From Betaproteobacteria bacterium HGW-Betaproteobacteria-14 (GTDB taxonomy: Bacteria; Pseudomonadota; Gammaproteobacteria; Burkholderiales; Rhodocyclaceae): 39,487 nucleotides of DNA. The position numbers were made by a program, and so were the translations under genes. Under the pieces are notes generated by a model. That model ran no database searches. It had not been told where the DNA came from and saw only the letters and a program-made list of their open reading frames with translations. Shown here piece by piece: positions 23,042 through 30,850 of the stretch (within the stretch, counting starts at the first letter, position 1; the number at the start of each line of letters is the position of its first letter). The stretch spans positions 1-39,487 of the forward strand of contig PHCS01000020.1 in assembly GCA_002840845.1 (NCBI GenBank). Direction: 5' to 3'.

Positions 23042-26000
23042 TGCGGCCCCTGCGCATCCTCTCGCTGGCGTTCTTCGCGCTGCTCGCCATCGCCGCCGCC
23101 GTGCTGGGGTGGCTGACTTTCAGCGAAGCCGCGCCGCGCTGGTTGGCGCAGGTGGCGAGCGAGCGTTCCGCAGGACGGCTGACGATCGAGGGCGTCGATG
23201 GCCGCCTGCTCGGGCCGCTGCGCGCCGCGCGCATCGCCTGGCGCGATGCCGGCACGACGGTCGAGGTCGACCAGGCCGTCGTCGAATGGACACCCGGCGC
23301 ATTGCTGGGCGGCCGCATCGCGGTCCGCCGCCTCACGGCAAAGCGCATCGACGTCGCGCTCGCCGCCGCATCGGACGCGCCGCTCCGGCTGCCGCCCTCG
23401 CTGGAGCTGCCGCTGCCCCTGCGCGTGGACGCGGTCGAGGTCGCGGAGATCATGATCCGGCCGCACGCCGGGGCGCAGCCGGAGAAGGTCGGCGGGCTGC
23501 GCTTCGCCCTCACCGCGGGGCGCGATGCCTGGCAGGTGGCCGGCCTGCGCCTGCAGTACCGCGCGTGGACGCTGGGCGGCAATGCCAGCCTGGCCGCGCA
23601 GGCGCCCTTCGGCGTCGAGGGTGCCTTCGACCTCGACGGCAAGCTGGAAGGCATCGAGCTCAAGGCCCGGCTGGCCGTGACGGGCATCCTCGAAGCGCTG
23701 CAACTGAAGGCGACGGCGCAAGCCGCGCAGTCCACCGCGACGGTGACGGCCATGCTGAGGCCCCTCGACGCGCAGCCGCTGCGCGAAGTGAAGGCGCAGC
23801 TCGCCGGCCTGAATCCCGCGCAATGGCAGAAGGGCGCGCCGCAGGCGGACATCGGCGTCGACCTCGCCGTGGCGCTGGACGCCGCCGGCAGCCTGCGCGG
23901 CGAATACGCGCTTGCCAACGCACAGCCGGGCGCGCTCGACGCCAAAAAGCTTCCCCTCGCCGCCGGACGCGGCGCCTTCAGCGGCCGCCTTGGCGAACTG
24001 CAGTTCGACGCGCTGGCGGCGGACCTGGCCGGCGGCGGAAAACTCTCCGGCACCGGCCGCATTCAGGCGGGGCGGATGGAACTCGCGCTGAAGGCGGCGC
24101 GCGTCGACCTGAGCGCGGTGTCCTCCGCGCTCCTGCAAACCCGGCTCGACGGCGACTTGTCCCTGAGCGTGGTGCCGGAAGCCGACGCGCCGGCCCTGCA
24201 GGCCACCTTCGATTTGCGCGACAGCCGCAACCATGCCAAACCCATCCACGGCAAGGGCAGCGTCGAGCTGCGCGGCCGCCGTCTCGCACAGGCTGACTTT
24301 ACGCTGCGCCTCGCCGACAACACCCTGCAGGCGGCGGGTCGCCTCGGCGAGCCGGGCGACAGCCTGACGTGGCGCCTCGACGCGCCGCGCCTCGACGCGC
24401 TCGGCCCCGGCTTCGGCGGCCGCCTGCAAGCGTCGGGCACGCTCACCGGGCGCTACGACGACCCGGCGCTCGCGTTCGAGCTGAACGGGCGTCGCCTGGC
24501 ATTCCCCGGCGGCCACGCCTTCGGCGCCGTCGAGGCCAGCGGCCGCCTCAAGGCCGGTGCCGACGACGCCCTGCGGCTCGACGCGCGCGCCGACGACATC
24601 GCCAGCGGCGGCCAGAAGCTGAAGGCCTTGCGCCTGCAGGCTTCCGGCACGCGGCGCCGCAACGACATCGACCTCACGCTCGACGTGGCCGGCTCGCGCA
24701 TCGTGGCGGCCCTCTCCGGCAGCTATGCCGAGGGCGCCTGGAAGGGCCGCCTGAACAAGCTCGACGGCAGCGGCCGCCACGCCTTCGCGCTGCGCGCGCC
24801 GGCCGAACTGGCGGTGTCGGCGCAGCGCCAGAGCGCGCGCGGCCTGCAACTGGATTTCACCGGCGGCGCGTTCACGCTGGAAGTCGTCGAACACGAACAG
24901 GGCCGCCTGAAGAGCGCCGGCGCGGCGCAGGGTGTGCCGCTGGCGTGGCTGCTGCCCGACGCAACGGCGCAGGCCGTGGCGTCCACCGTCACGCTCGGCG
25001 CGCAATGGTCGCTCGCCGCCGGGCAGTCGGTCGACGGCAGCGCGCGGCTCTGGCGCGAGCAGGGCGATGTCCGCGTCTGGCCCGAGGCCGGCCCGGCGCT
25101 CGGCTTGCAGCAGGCCGAGGCGCAACTGCGCGCCGCCGATGGCCGCCTCAGCGGCACGCTGGTGCTGCGCGGCAGCGAGTTGGGCCGTCTCGATGTCGAA
25201 GCCGAGGCCGGCCTCGCGCAAAGCCAGGGGCGCTGGGGCATTGCGGCGGACGCGCCGCTGCAGATGCGCGCGCGGGGCGCCATGCCGGACCTGGCCTGGC
25301 TCGCCCGACTGGCGCCGCGGCTCGGGCTGGAGAGCGCGGGCAGCCTCGAACTCGATGCGCGCGCGTCAGGCACGCCGCGCCGGCCGCAGCTCTCCGGCGC
25401 GCTGCGCGGCGCGGCCCTGGCCCTGCGCATGCCGACCGAGGGCGTCGACCTCCACGAAGGCGTGCTCGAGGTGCAGTTCGATGCCGACCGCATCGCGCTG
25501 TCGCGCTTTACCCTGAAGGGCGGCGAAGGCAGCCTCACCGCGCAGGGCGAGATGACGCTGGGTGAAGCGGCGCGGCCGGCGCAGGCCACGCTGCGCCTCG
25601 ACCGCCTGCAACTGGTGTCGCAGCCGGAGCGCCAGCTGATCCTCAGCGGGGAGACGAAACTGGACTGGTCCGAGGCCGGCGCCGTGCTGGCCGGAAAACT
25701 GCGCGCCGACCGCGGCCTGATCGTGTTGCCCGAAGCCGGCACGCCCGTGCTGGGCGAAGACGTCGTCGTCGCCGGTCGCGAAAAACCGCAGGAGGACGGC
25801 CGTCCACCGGTCAAGGCCAAGATCGACCTCGCGCTCGACCTCGGCGACGATTTCCGCGTGCGCGGCAGCGGCCTCGACGCGCGGCTCGCCGGCGAGCTGC
25901 GCCTGCGCGCCACGCACGACACCTCGCCGACGGCGCACGGCAGCATCCGCGTCGCCGCGGGCAGCTACAGCGCCTACGGCCAGAAGCTCGCCATCGAGCG

Positions 26001-26517
26001 CGGCGTGCTCAGCTTCGCCGGCCCCGTCGACAACCCCGGCCTCGACATCGTCGCCCTGCGCAAGAACCAGACGGTGGAAGCCGGCGTCGAGATCCGCGGC
26101 ACGGCGCAGGCGCCCAGCGTGCGCCTCGTCTCCAACCCTTCCGTGCCGGACAGCGACAAACTCTCCTGGCTGGTGCTCGGCCGCGGCATCGACGACGCCG
26201 GCCAGGGCAACCTCGGCCTGCTCAACGCCGCCGCCGGCGCGCTGCTCGGCTCCAGCCAGGCCGCCTCGCTGCAGGCGCGCATGGCCTACTCGCTCGGCCT
26301 CGACGAGCTTTCATTGAGCGGGGAAGGGCTGGAAGGCACAGTGCTGACGCTGGGCAAGCGCATCTCCTCCGACGTGCGCCTCAGCGTCGAGCAGGCCGTC
26401 ACCGGCACCGGCACCCTGGTCGGCCTGCACTACCAGCTCGGGCGCGGCTTCAGCGTGCGCACCCGGGCCGGCAGCGAGACGGCGGTGGACCTCTTCTACA
26501 CCTGGTCCTTCGACTGA
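23041..26517 (+). CDS. tamB: TamB-like translocation/assembly module protein (DUF490)
   Basis: A 1158-residue periplasm-spanning protein anchored by an N-terminal helix (about 5-25, RILSLAFFALLAIAAAVLGWL). The long middle part is repetitive beta structure typical of AsmA/TamB bridges, and the C-terminal DUF490 domain (about 850-1158) ends in DLFYTWSFD. It is expected to work with TamA in moving proteins or lipids to the outer membrane. ATG 23041 overlaps the tamA stop by one base (TGATG). Two copies of the bipartite repeat lie inside the coding sequence, in different frames (23097-23121 and 24277-24300). Confidence 0.92.
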   Translation: MRPLRILSLAFFALLAIAAAVLGWLTFSEAAPRWLAQVASERSAGRLTIEGVDGRLLGPLRAARIAWRDAGTTVEVDQAVVEWTPGALLGGRIAVRRLTAKRIDVALAAASDAPLRLPPSLELPLPLRVDAVEVAEIMIRPHAGAQPEKVGGLRFALTAGRDAWQVAGLRLQYRAWTLGGNASLAAQAPFGVEGAFDLDGKLEGIELKARLAVTGILEALQLKATAQAAQSTATVTAMLRPLDAQPLREVKAQLAGLNPAQWQKGAPQADIGVDLAVALDAAGSLRGEYALANAQPGALDAKKLPLAAGRGAFSGRLGELQFDALAADLAGGGKLSGTGRIQAGRMELALKAARVDLSAVSSALLQTRLDGDLSLSVVPEADAPALQATFDLRDSRNHAKPIHGKGSVELRGRRLAQADFTLRLADNTLQAAGRLGEPGDSLTWRLDAPRLDALGPGFGGRLQASGTLTGRYDDPALAFELNGRRLAFPGGHAFGAVEASGRLKAGADDALRLDARADDIASGGQKLKALRLQASGTRRRNDIDLTLDVAGSRIVAALSGSYAEGAWKGRLNKLDGSGRHAFALRAPAELAVSAQRQSARGLQLDFTGGAFTLEVVEHEQGRLKSAGAAQGVPLAWLLPDATAQAVASTVTLGAQWSLAAGQSVDGSARLWREQGDVRVWPEAGPALGLQQAEAQLRAADGRLSGTLVLRGSELGRLDVEAEAGLAQSQGRWGIAADAPLQMRARGAMPDLAWLARLAPRLGLESAGSLELDARASGTPRRPQLSGALRGAALALRMPTEGVDLHEGVLEVQFDADRIALSRFTLKGGEGSLTAQGEMTLGEAARPAQATLRLDRLQLVSQPERQLILSGETKLDWSEAGAVLAGKLRADRGLIVLPEAGTPVLGEDVVVAGREKPQEDGRPPVKAKIDLALDLGDDFRVRGSGLDARLAGELRLRATHDTSPTAHGSIRVAAGSYSAYGQKLAIERGVLSFAGPVDNPGLDIVALRKNQTVEAGVEIRGTAQAPSVRLVSNPSVPDSDKLSWLVLGRGIDDAGQGNLGLLNAAAGALLGSSQAASLQARMAYSLGLDELSLSGEGLEGTVLTLGKRISSDVRLSVEQAVTGTGTLVGLHYQLGRGFSVRTRAGSETAVDLFYTWSFD
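23097..23121 (+). repeat. bipartite motif copy 3
   Basis: CGCCGT, 10 bases, CTGACTTT, within the anchor-helix coding part of tamB. The spacer is diverged (17 of 25 positions match copy 6). Confidence 0.55.
24277..24300 (+). repeat. bipartite motif copy 4
   Basis: CGCCGT, 10 bases, CTGACTTT, inside tamB and in another reading frame than copy 3. It matches copy 6 at 19 of 24 positions. Confidence 0.6.
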
Positions 26518-26543
26518 CACCCGTCTTTCCCGCGAAAGCGTGA

Positions 26544-27164
26544 TCAAATCGCCGTCGCCACGCCCCAGTAGTGGTAGGAGGCGATGCGCGGGCCGGGAAT
26601 GTACATCGCCTCCACCTGCGGATCGAAGCCTGCTTCGCGCAGGATGGCCGGGATGTCGCGGCCGAGGTGGCAGCCACCCGAGAACACGCCCCACAACGGC
26701 TGGATGCGGTCCTGCCAGCGGCGCACGCTTTCGTCCGGCGCGCGGCCGTGCTCGGAGAACAGCAGCCGGCCGCCCGGCGCCAGCACGCGCCGCGCTTCGC
26801 GCAATGCCGCCACCGGATCGGGAATCGTGCATAGCGTGTAGGTACTGACCACCGTGTCGAAGGCCGCGTCCGCCAGCGGCAGCCGTTCCGCCGTGATGCC
26901 GACGATCTCCACCGGCAGCCGCGCCGCGCGGCTGCGCTTCAGCACCAGGCGATGCATACGCAGCGAAGGCTCCACGCCGACGAGCTCGCTCACGCGACCC
27001 GCGTCGTAGAAGGGCAGGTTCAGCCCCGTGCCGATGCCGATCTCCAGCACCCGCCCGTGCGCCTGCGGGATCACCTTCATGCGCTGCTTGCCCACCGACT
27101 TCATGCCGCAGGCGAAGTCGATCAGCCAGGGCAGGATGTGGCGTTCGTACCAGTTACTGTGCAT
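26544..27164 (-). CDS. class I SAM-dependent methyltransferase
   Basis: A 206-residue protein with the SAM-binding motif I VLEIGIGTGLNLPFY (39-53), an acidic residue at the end of strand 2 (VGVEPS), post-motif TAERLPLADAAFDTVVSTYTLCTI and motif LREARRVLAPGGRLLFSEHG. It resembles the small UbiE/COQ5-like group often annotated as phospholipid or quinone methyltransferases, but the substrate cannot be assigned. It converges on tamB with a 26-base gap and is the last gene before the accessory island. Confidence 0.88.
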   Translation of the reverse strand: MHSNWYERHILPWLIDFACGMKSVGKQRMKVIPQAHGRVLEIGIGTGLNLPFYDAGRVSELVGVEPSLRMHRLVLKRSRAARLPVEIVGITAERLPLADAAFDTVVSTYTLCTIPDPVAALREARRVLAPGGRLLFSEHGRAPDESVRRWQDRIQPLWGVFSGGCHLGRDIPAILREAGFDPQVEAMYIPGPRIASYHYWGVATAI

Positions 27165-27225
27165 GCGTGGATTCCGTTGTTGCCAGATTGGAGTATAGGG
27201 GTGATTGCCTTGCGGGCGGCGGGAT

Positions 27226-27250
27226 GAAAGTCAGTCGCTGGAATACGGCG
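27226..27250 (-). repeat. bipartite motif copy 5 (inverted), left island border
   Basis: The only copy on the minus strand. It is intergenic, between the methyltransferase and hicA, and matches copy 6 at 24 of 25 positions. Confidence 0.78.
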
Positions 27251-27409
27251 GGGGAATTCTTGGAGGGATGGTTTTGGCCTTGGGGGGAGCTCGCGGGTTG
27301 TTTTCGCTCTGCGGGAAAATGGAGCTGTTATACGGACCCTAGCCAACAATTCAAGTACCATGTCATTTCAACATCGTCGATAGGGGTATGGGCAATCATC
27401 AACCGCCTG

Positions 27410-27438
27410 TTGCGATGTAACCATTTTTCAGTTACATT
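27410..27438 (+). promoter_or_regulatory. hicAB promoter with operator-like inverted repeat
   Basis: TTGCGA (27410-27415) and TACATT (27433-27438) are 17 bases apart and precede hicA by about 25 bases. The inverted repeat ATGTAAC-N9-GTTACAT (27415-27421 and 27431-27437) fills the spacer and overlaps the -10. HicB antitoxins repress their own operons through a C-terminal DNA-binding domain, so this is the natural operator candidate. Confidence 0.55.
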
Positions 27439-27462
27439 TGTTTTCCAAACCGGCGGTGATAC

Positions 27463-27720
27463 ATGGCCAAGCATGACAAAGTCCTTGATAAGTTGTGTGC
27501 GAAGCCGCCCCCTGCCGATATCAAATGGGACGAATTGAAAGGTCTCTTGGAGCATCTGGGATATACGATGCAAAAAAACAGTGGGTCGCGCAGGAAGTTC
27601 TTCCATAAAGAGAAGGATGCCTTGATCTGCTGCCACCAACCGCACCCGTCGCCGGACGTGGATAAGGGTTGCATCGCTGATGTGGCCGAGCATCTGAGAA
27701 CACATGGATTCACCAAATAG
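27463..27720 (+). CDS. hicA: HicA family mRNA interferase toxin
   Basis: An 85-residue protein with the HicA double-stranded-RNA-binding-like fold: KWDELKGLLEHLGYTMQKNSGSRRKFFHKEKDALICCHQPHP. GSRRKF replaces the GSHxxY/F motif of classical HicA, as in a subfamily with the same ending pattern (HxPHPxxxxxxxxIxxxxEHL). It would cleave mRNA when freed from HicB. First gene of a three-gene operon; hicB follows after 8 bases. The toxin-first order is usual for hicAB. Confidence 0.82.
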   Translation: MAKHDKVLDKLCAKPPPADIKWDELKGLLEHLGYTMQKNSGSRRKFFHKEKDALICCHQPHPSPDVDKGCIADVAEHLRTHGFTK

Positions 27721-27728
27721 AGGACAGC

Positions 27729-28205
27729 GTGGACATTCTTAAGTACGGGGAATATGAGGGTACGGCCGAGTTGGATATGGACCGCCATGTTTGCCGCGGA
27801 AAGATCCTATTCATCGATGATCTCGTTACATACGAGGCTGAGTCGCCAGCGGATCTCCAGAAGGAATTTCAGGCGGCTGTTGATGACTACATTGAAACCT
27901 GTGCATCCTTGGGTCGGCAACCACAAAAACCCTTGAAGGGCTTATTTCAGGTTCGCGTTCCACCAGCGCTGCACAAAGCTGTAGTTCGAAGGGCGATGGC
28001 CGACAACGTTACACAAAACGATGTGACGGTGCGAGCTCTGGATGCCTTTGTTAACGCGAAGCTCGATGTGAATCACAATGTGCAAGTGACGCTCAATATT
28101 CCTACAGAATCACTGAAGACGCTTGCGTCTAGCGTGTCGGCACCGGAACAATGGGGTGTTGCGTTGGCGCAAACTCAAAGGATGCCTGCTCATGGCCACC
28201 ACTAA
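27729..28205 (+). CDS. hicB: HicB family antitoxin with extended C-terminus
   Basis: A 158-residue protein that starts with GTG. Residues 1-75 are the HicB partial RNase-H-like fold (YEGTAELDMDRHVCRGKILFIDDLVTYEAES-LQKEFQAAVDDYIETC), and about 80-120 form a ribbon-helix-helix-like DNA-binding segment (GLFQVRVPPALHKAVVRRAMADNVTQNDVTVRALDAFV). HicB proteins of this group usually end near here at about 110-115 residues; about 40 further residues (NHNVQVTLNIPTESLKTLASSVSAPEQWG...) are of unknown role. It neutralises HicA and probably represses the operon. Its 3' end overlaps the next gene by 14 bases. Confidence 0.82.
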   Translation: MDILKYGEYEGTAELDMDRHVCRGKILFIDDLVTYEAESPADLQKEFQAAVDDYIETCASLGRQPQKPLKGLFQVRVPPALHKAVVRRAMADNVTQNDVTVRALDAFVNAKLDVNHNVQVTLNIPTESLKTLASSVSAPEQWGVALAQTQRMPAHGHH

Positions 28206-28542
28206 CAGCGCCGCTGCCATAGTCGCCCCAGTGGCGCCAATTCCTGTTAAAGCGCCAGTTTCGATGAATGAGTTGACGACAATCCTGATTAAACACTACG
28301 GTCTGCATAAGGGTCGATACGATCTGTTAGTCGAATACCAGATCGGGGTTGGGCCAGTCGGTCCCAACCCCGCGAGTCTTGTCCCGGGGGTGATGTTTGG
28401 ATTTGGGAGAGTCGGGCTGCTAGAGGCGAAGGGCGATGGACCTACGTCCGTGGACGCAGCCGTAGTCAATCCGGCACCTGTAAAGCAGAAAAAGGTTGCA
28501 GTAGCAGCGACAAAGGCATCGCGGAAGAAGCCAGCCGGCTGA
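28192..28542 (+). CDS. unrecognised small protein, third gene of the hicAB operon
   Basis: A 116-residue protein I do not recognise. The N-terminus is Ala/Val/Pro-rich (MATTNSAAAIVAPVAPIPVK), the middle is a possible globular part (MNELTTILIKHYGLHKGRYDLLVEYQIGVGPVG) and the tail is Lys/Ala-rich and basic (KQKKVAVAATKASRKKPAG), suggestive of nucleic-acid contact. AAAGGA lies 9 bases before ATG 28192, inside the hicB coding region. The terminator that follows includes it in the hicAB transcript. It could be an accessory of the toxin-antitoxin system or an unrelated passenger. Confidence 0.65.
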   Translation: MATTNSAAAIVAPVAPIPVKAPVSMNELTTILIKHYGLHKGRYDLLVEYQIGVGPVGPNPASLVPGVMFGFGRVGLLEAKGDGPTSVDAAVVNPAPVKQKKVAVAATKASRKKPAG

Positions 28543-28561
28543 TCGTTGTGCCTTTCTATGG

Positions 28562-28590
28562 TTGCCCGCTGAGAGCGGGCAATTTTCTTT
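28562..28590 (+). terminator. Rho-independent terminator of the hicAB operon
   Basis: A perfect 9-bp stem TTGCCCGCT / AGCGGGCAA with loop GAG, followed by TTTTCTTT. It sits 19 bases after the third gene and 17 bases before the IS5 element. Confidence 0.9.
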
Positions 28591-28606
28591 GGTGCGCGAG
28601 GCCTAA

Positions 28607-29944
28607 CAGGCTGTTGAAATTCGACCCCGTATCCGTGTAAGCGAAATGTCCAGGGTCGACGTTATGGATACGGTGTTCATAACTACCTCGGAGTGAGCGG
28701 GATGCGTGGGACGGACGGAATGCAGGAAAGCCTTTTCACGGTGGCGAAGCTCGAGGACTTCGTGCCGGGCGACCATCCCTTGCGCAATGTCCGCGTGCTC
28801 GTCAATGAAGCCCTTGTCCGTCTCAATGGCCTGTTCAACTCGATCTACGCCGACACCGGCCGCGAATCCATCGCCCCGGAGAAGCTGGTCCGGGCGTTGC
28901 TGCTGCAAGTGTTCTACTCGGTGCGCTCGGAACGGCAACTGATGGAGCAGATGCGCTACAACCTGTTGTTCCGCTGGTTCGTCGGCCTGGCCATCGACGA
29001 TGAAGTCTGGGACCACTCGGTGTTCTCCAAGAACCGCGACCGGCTGCTGGCCCACGAGGTCGTCGAATCCTTCTTTGCCGAAGTGATGGCCTTGGCCGAC
29101 CAGAAGGGGCTCCTCTCCAAGGAACACTTCTCCGTCGACGGCACCCTGATCCAGGCCTGGGCGGGCCAGAAGAGCTTTCGCCCCAAGGACGGCTCGGACG
29201 AGCAGACGCCGTCGGGGGGTGGGCGCAACGCCCTGGCGGACTGGAAAGGCCGGCCGCGCAGCAACGACACCCACGCCAGCACGACGGACCCCGATGCGCG
29301 GCTCTACCGCAAGAGCCACAACACTGCCTCGATCCTCTGCTACCAAGGCCACGTCCTGATGGAGAACCGCACCGGTCTGGTGGTCGGCGCGATCGTCTCC
29401 CATGCGGACGGCACCGGCGAGCGGGCGGCCGCACTGGCGATGCTCGACACGGTGCCGGGCACTCACCCCAAGACGGTGGGCGCCGACAAGGCTTACGACA
29501 CCGCCGACTTCATCGCCGCCTGCCGCAGCCGCAACGTGACGCCGCACGTCGCCCAGAACGATGGCCGGCGCGGGGGCAGCGCCATCGACGGACGCACCAC
29601 CCGGCACGACGGGTACCGGCTGAGCCAGATGATCCGCAAGCGCATCGAGGAACACTTCGGCTGGGGCAAGACGGTGGGCCGGATTCGGCAGACGGCGTTC
29701 CGGGGAATCCAGCGGGTCGACCAGCACTTCAAGCTGACCATGACCGCCAGCAACATCGTGCGCATGGCCCGAATACTGTTCGCGGTACCCCAAGGAGCGC
29801 TGCAATGAGGCGCGCAGGCGACCTCGGTGCCCTGAGTGGCACCGAGGCGAAGGTCGAAATGATGAAAATCTACCATCGCTTCGCATTCGATCAGCTCGTC
29901 GATGGGCTCGGGGTTTGCGAATTCGGGCGAATTTCAACAGCCTG
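28607..29944 (+). mobile_element. IS5-family insertion sequence, 1338 bp
   Basis: Terminal inverted repeats CAGGCTGTTGAAATTCG match perfectly over 17 bases (28607-28623 and 29928-29944). The element holds one intact transposase gene. Flanking bases are CTAA on the left (28603-28606) and CTAG on the right (29945-29948): both fit the CTAR target of IS5-group elements, but they are not identical, and the right flank is a cut IS256-family gene whose remainder is absent on the left. Confidence 0.9.
28702..29808 (+). CDS. IS5-family DDE transposase
   Basis: A 368-residue intact transposase. An N-terminal DUF772-type region (FTVAKLEDFVPGDHPLRNVRVLVNEAL...RQLMEQMRYNLLFRWFVGL) precedes the DDE domain: first Asp in HFSVDGTLIQAWAGQKSF, second in TVGADKAYDT and the Glu in RIEEHFGWGKTVGRIRQ. 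ATG 28702 has GGAG 8 bases upstream, better than the GTG at 28693. It lies between the terminal repeats of its element and appears functional. Confidence 0.92.
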   Translation: MRGTDGMQESLFTVAKLEDFVPGDHPLRNVRVLVNEALVRLNGLFNSIYADTGRESIAPEKLVRALLLQVFYSVRSERQLMEQMRYNLLFRWFVGLAIDDEVWDHSVFSKNRDRLLAHEVVESFFAEVMALADQKGLLSKEHFSVDGTLIQAWAGQKSFRPKDGSDEQTPSGGGRNALADWKGRPRSNDTHASTTDPDARLYRKSHNTASILCYQGHVLMENRTGLVVGAIVSHADGTGERAAALAMLDTVPGTHPKTVGADKAYDTADFIAACRSRNVTPHVAQNDGRRGGSAIDGRTTRHDGYRLSQMIRKRIEEHFGWGKTVGRIRQTAFRGIQRVDQHFKLTMTASNIVRMARILFAVPQGALQ

Positions 29945-30216
29945 CTAGGAATCTCTATCGGCAGTTCGCCAAACTCGCCCTTCAGCGTCTTACGGCTCTT
30001 GCCGTTGCGGGTGTTGCCTGCGGCGTTCTCGACGGGTTCGTTCTTGCCGTGGCCAAGGTGATCGGCCATCTCGGCTTCCAGCGCCTTCTCGACCAGCAAC
30101 TTGGTGAGTTGCTTGAGCAACCCATTTTCGCCAATCAGGTCTTCCGGCTTTCGGTAATCAGCCAACAGGCTGTCCAGCAACTCCTGGGGTACGGCTTTCT
30201 TCGCTACGGTCATCAT
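29945..30216 (-). pseudogene. IS256-family transposase, N-terminal fragment
   Basis: About 90 residues of an otherwise roughly 400-residue transposase: TVAKKAVPQELLDSLLADYRKPEDLIG, LVEKALEAEMADHLGHGK, NTRNGKSRKTLKGEFGELPIEIP. The reading frame runs straight into the IS5 end (PSRLLKF). The DDE catalytic domain is absent, so it is inactive. AGGAG lies a few bases before the tandem ATGs at 30216 and 30213. Confidence 0.88.
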
Positions 30217-30279
30217 CGCTCCTGGCAATGCGGCAGTTTCCTGCTGTGTGACCGTGTACACAAACATTCTTACACCCCC
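29945..30279 (-). mobile_element. truncated IS256-family element (5' end only)
   Basis: Contains the start of an IS256-family transposase and, at its upstream end on the minus strand, a GGGTGTAAGAATGTTTGTGT terminus (about 30258-30277) that looks like an IS256-type inverted-repeat end. The exact outer boundary is uncertain by a few bases. The downstream part is missing beyond the IS5 junction at 29945. Confidence 0.75.
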
Positions 30280-30526
30280 GGTCCTCAGCCGCGAGGAAGT
30301 GGGGGCGATTGATCGCTGCTGCCGGAAACCTGAAGCACCAGATAGCACTCGCGGTTGCCTACGTTGCCGGACTGCGGGCCAGCGAAGTGGGCGCTGAAGG
30401 TTGGTGACATCGACAGCGAGAGAATGACGCTGCGCGTCGAACAGGGCAAAGGCCGCAAGGATCGTTACGCCATGCTCTCCCCTGTGTTGCTCGAGCGCCT
30501 GCGCATATGGTGGAAAATGGCGCGCG
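30280..30526 (+). pseudogene. tyrosine recombinase/integrase fragment with two frameshifts
   Basis: Pieces of one integrase occur in three frames: PVLSREEVGAID, then AAAGNLKHQIALAVAYVAGLRASEVG, then LKVGDIDSERMTLRVEQGKG-RKDRYAMLSPVLLERLRIWWKMAR. They resemble the tyrosine-type recombinases that accompany IS91-like elements (GLRxSEV carries the first catalytic Arg). The N-terminal domain and the C-terminal His-x-x-Arg/Tyr part are missing; the fragment ends where the Fic fragment begins. Shifts lie near 30315 and 30400. Confidence 0.78.
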
Positions 30527-30739
30527 TTCGGCAGCCTGGCGCCGGACCGGCACCCGGCGTTGCTGCACGTCGCCACCATCGAAAGCATCGGCTCGTCCAC
30601 CCGCATCGAGGACCGTCGGCTGTCGGACCGTGAAATCGAATGCCTGCTGTCCAGCCTTCTGATCAAGTCCTTCACGACCCGCGAAGAACAGGAGGTGGCG
30701 GGCTACGCCAAGGTCATGGAACCGGTCTTCTCGTCCTAG
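30527..30739 (+). pseudogene. Fic family protein, N-terminal fragment
   Basis: A 70-codon frame, FGSLAPDRHPALLHVATIE then SIGSSTRIEDRRLSDREIE, then FTTREEQEVAGYAKVMEPVF, ending in TAG. The SSTRIEG-like inhibitory helix motif (here SSTRIED) and REEQEVAGYA are typical of the N-terminal region of Fic AMP-transferase proteins; the catalytic HxFxxGNGR motif is absent. It has no own start and is fused out of frame to the integrase fragment, so it is a leftover. Confidence 0.75.
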
Positions 30740-30850
30740 CCGGATATCGCGCTGACCGAGAACTCTGGAGCAGTCAGTCCGATTGGCACTTGAGGATATC
30801 AGCTTTTCGCCAGTGATCTTGAGGAAGAATGCTTGGAACGCCGATGGCAT
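30740..30850. other. junction between mobile-element debris and the ABC cluster
   Basis: 111 bases with no recognisable gene, terminator or repeat. The end of the ABC permease gene on the minus strand is at 30851. No T-tract hairpin is visible for that operon. Confidence 0.4.

Larger units (their letters stand above)
27165..27462. other. intergenic boundary between core region and island
   Basis: The first part is the upstream region of the methyltransferase. A bipartite-repeat copy (27226-27250) marks a change to AT-richer DNA. The right end holds the hicAB promoter and operator. No coding frame with family resemblance is visible. Confidence 0.5.

Noticed and set aside
22927-25221. 764-codon minus-strand frame opposite tamA and tamB
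   Set aside because: No motifs; the plus strand encodes TamB with a membrane anchor and the DUF490 C-terminus.
28603-30675. 690-codon minus-strand frame across the IS elements
   Set aside because: Only its middle part (IS256 transposase start) is real; the rest is antisense of the IS5 transposase and of the integrase and Fic fragments.
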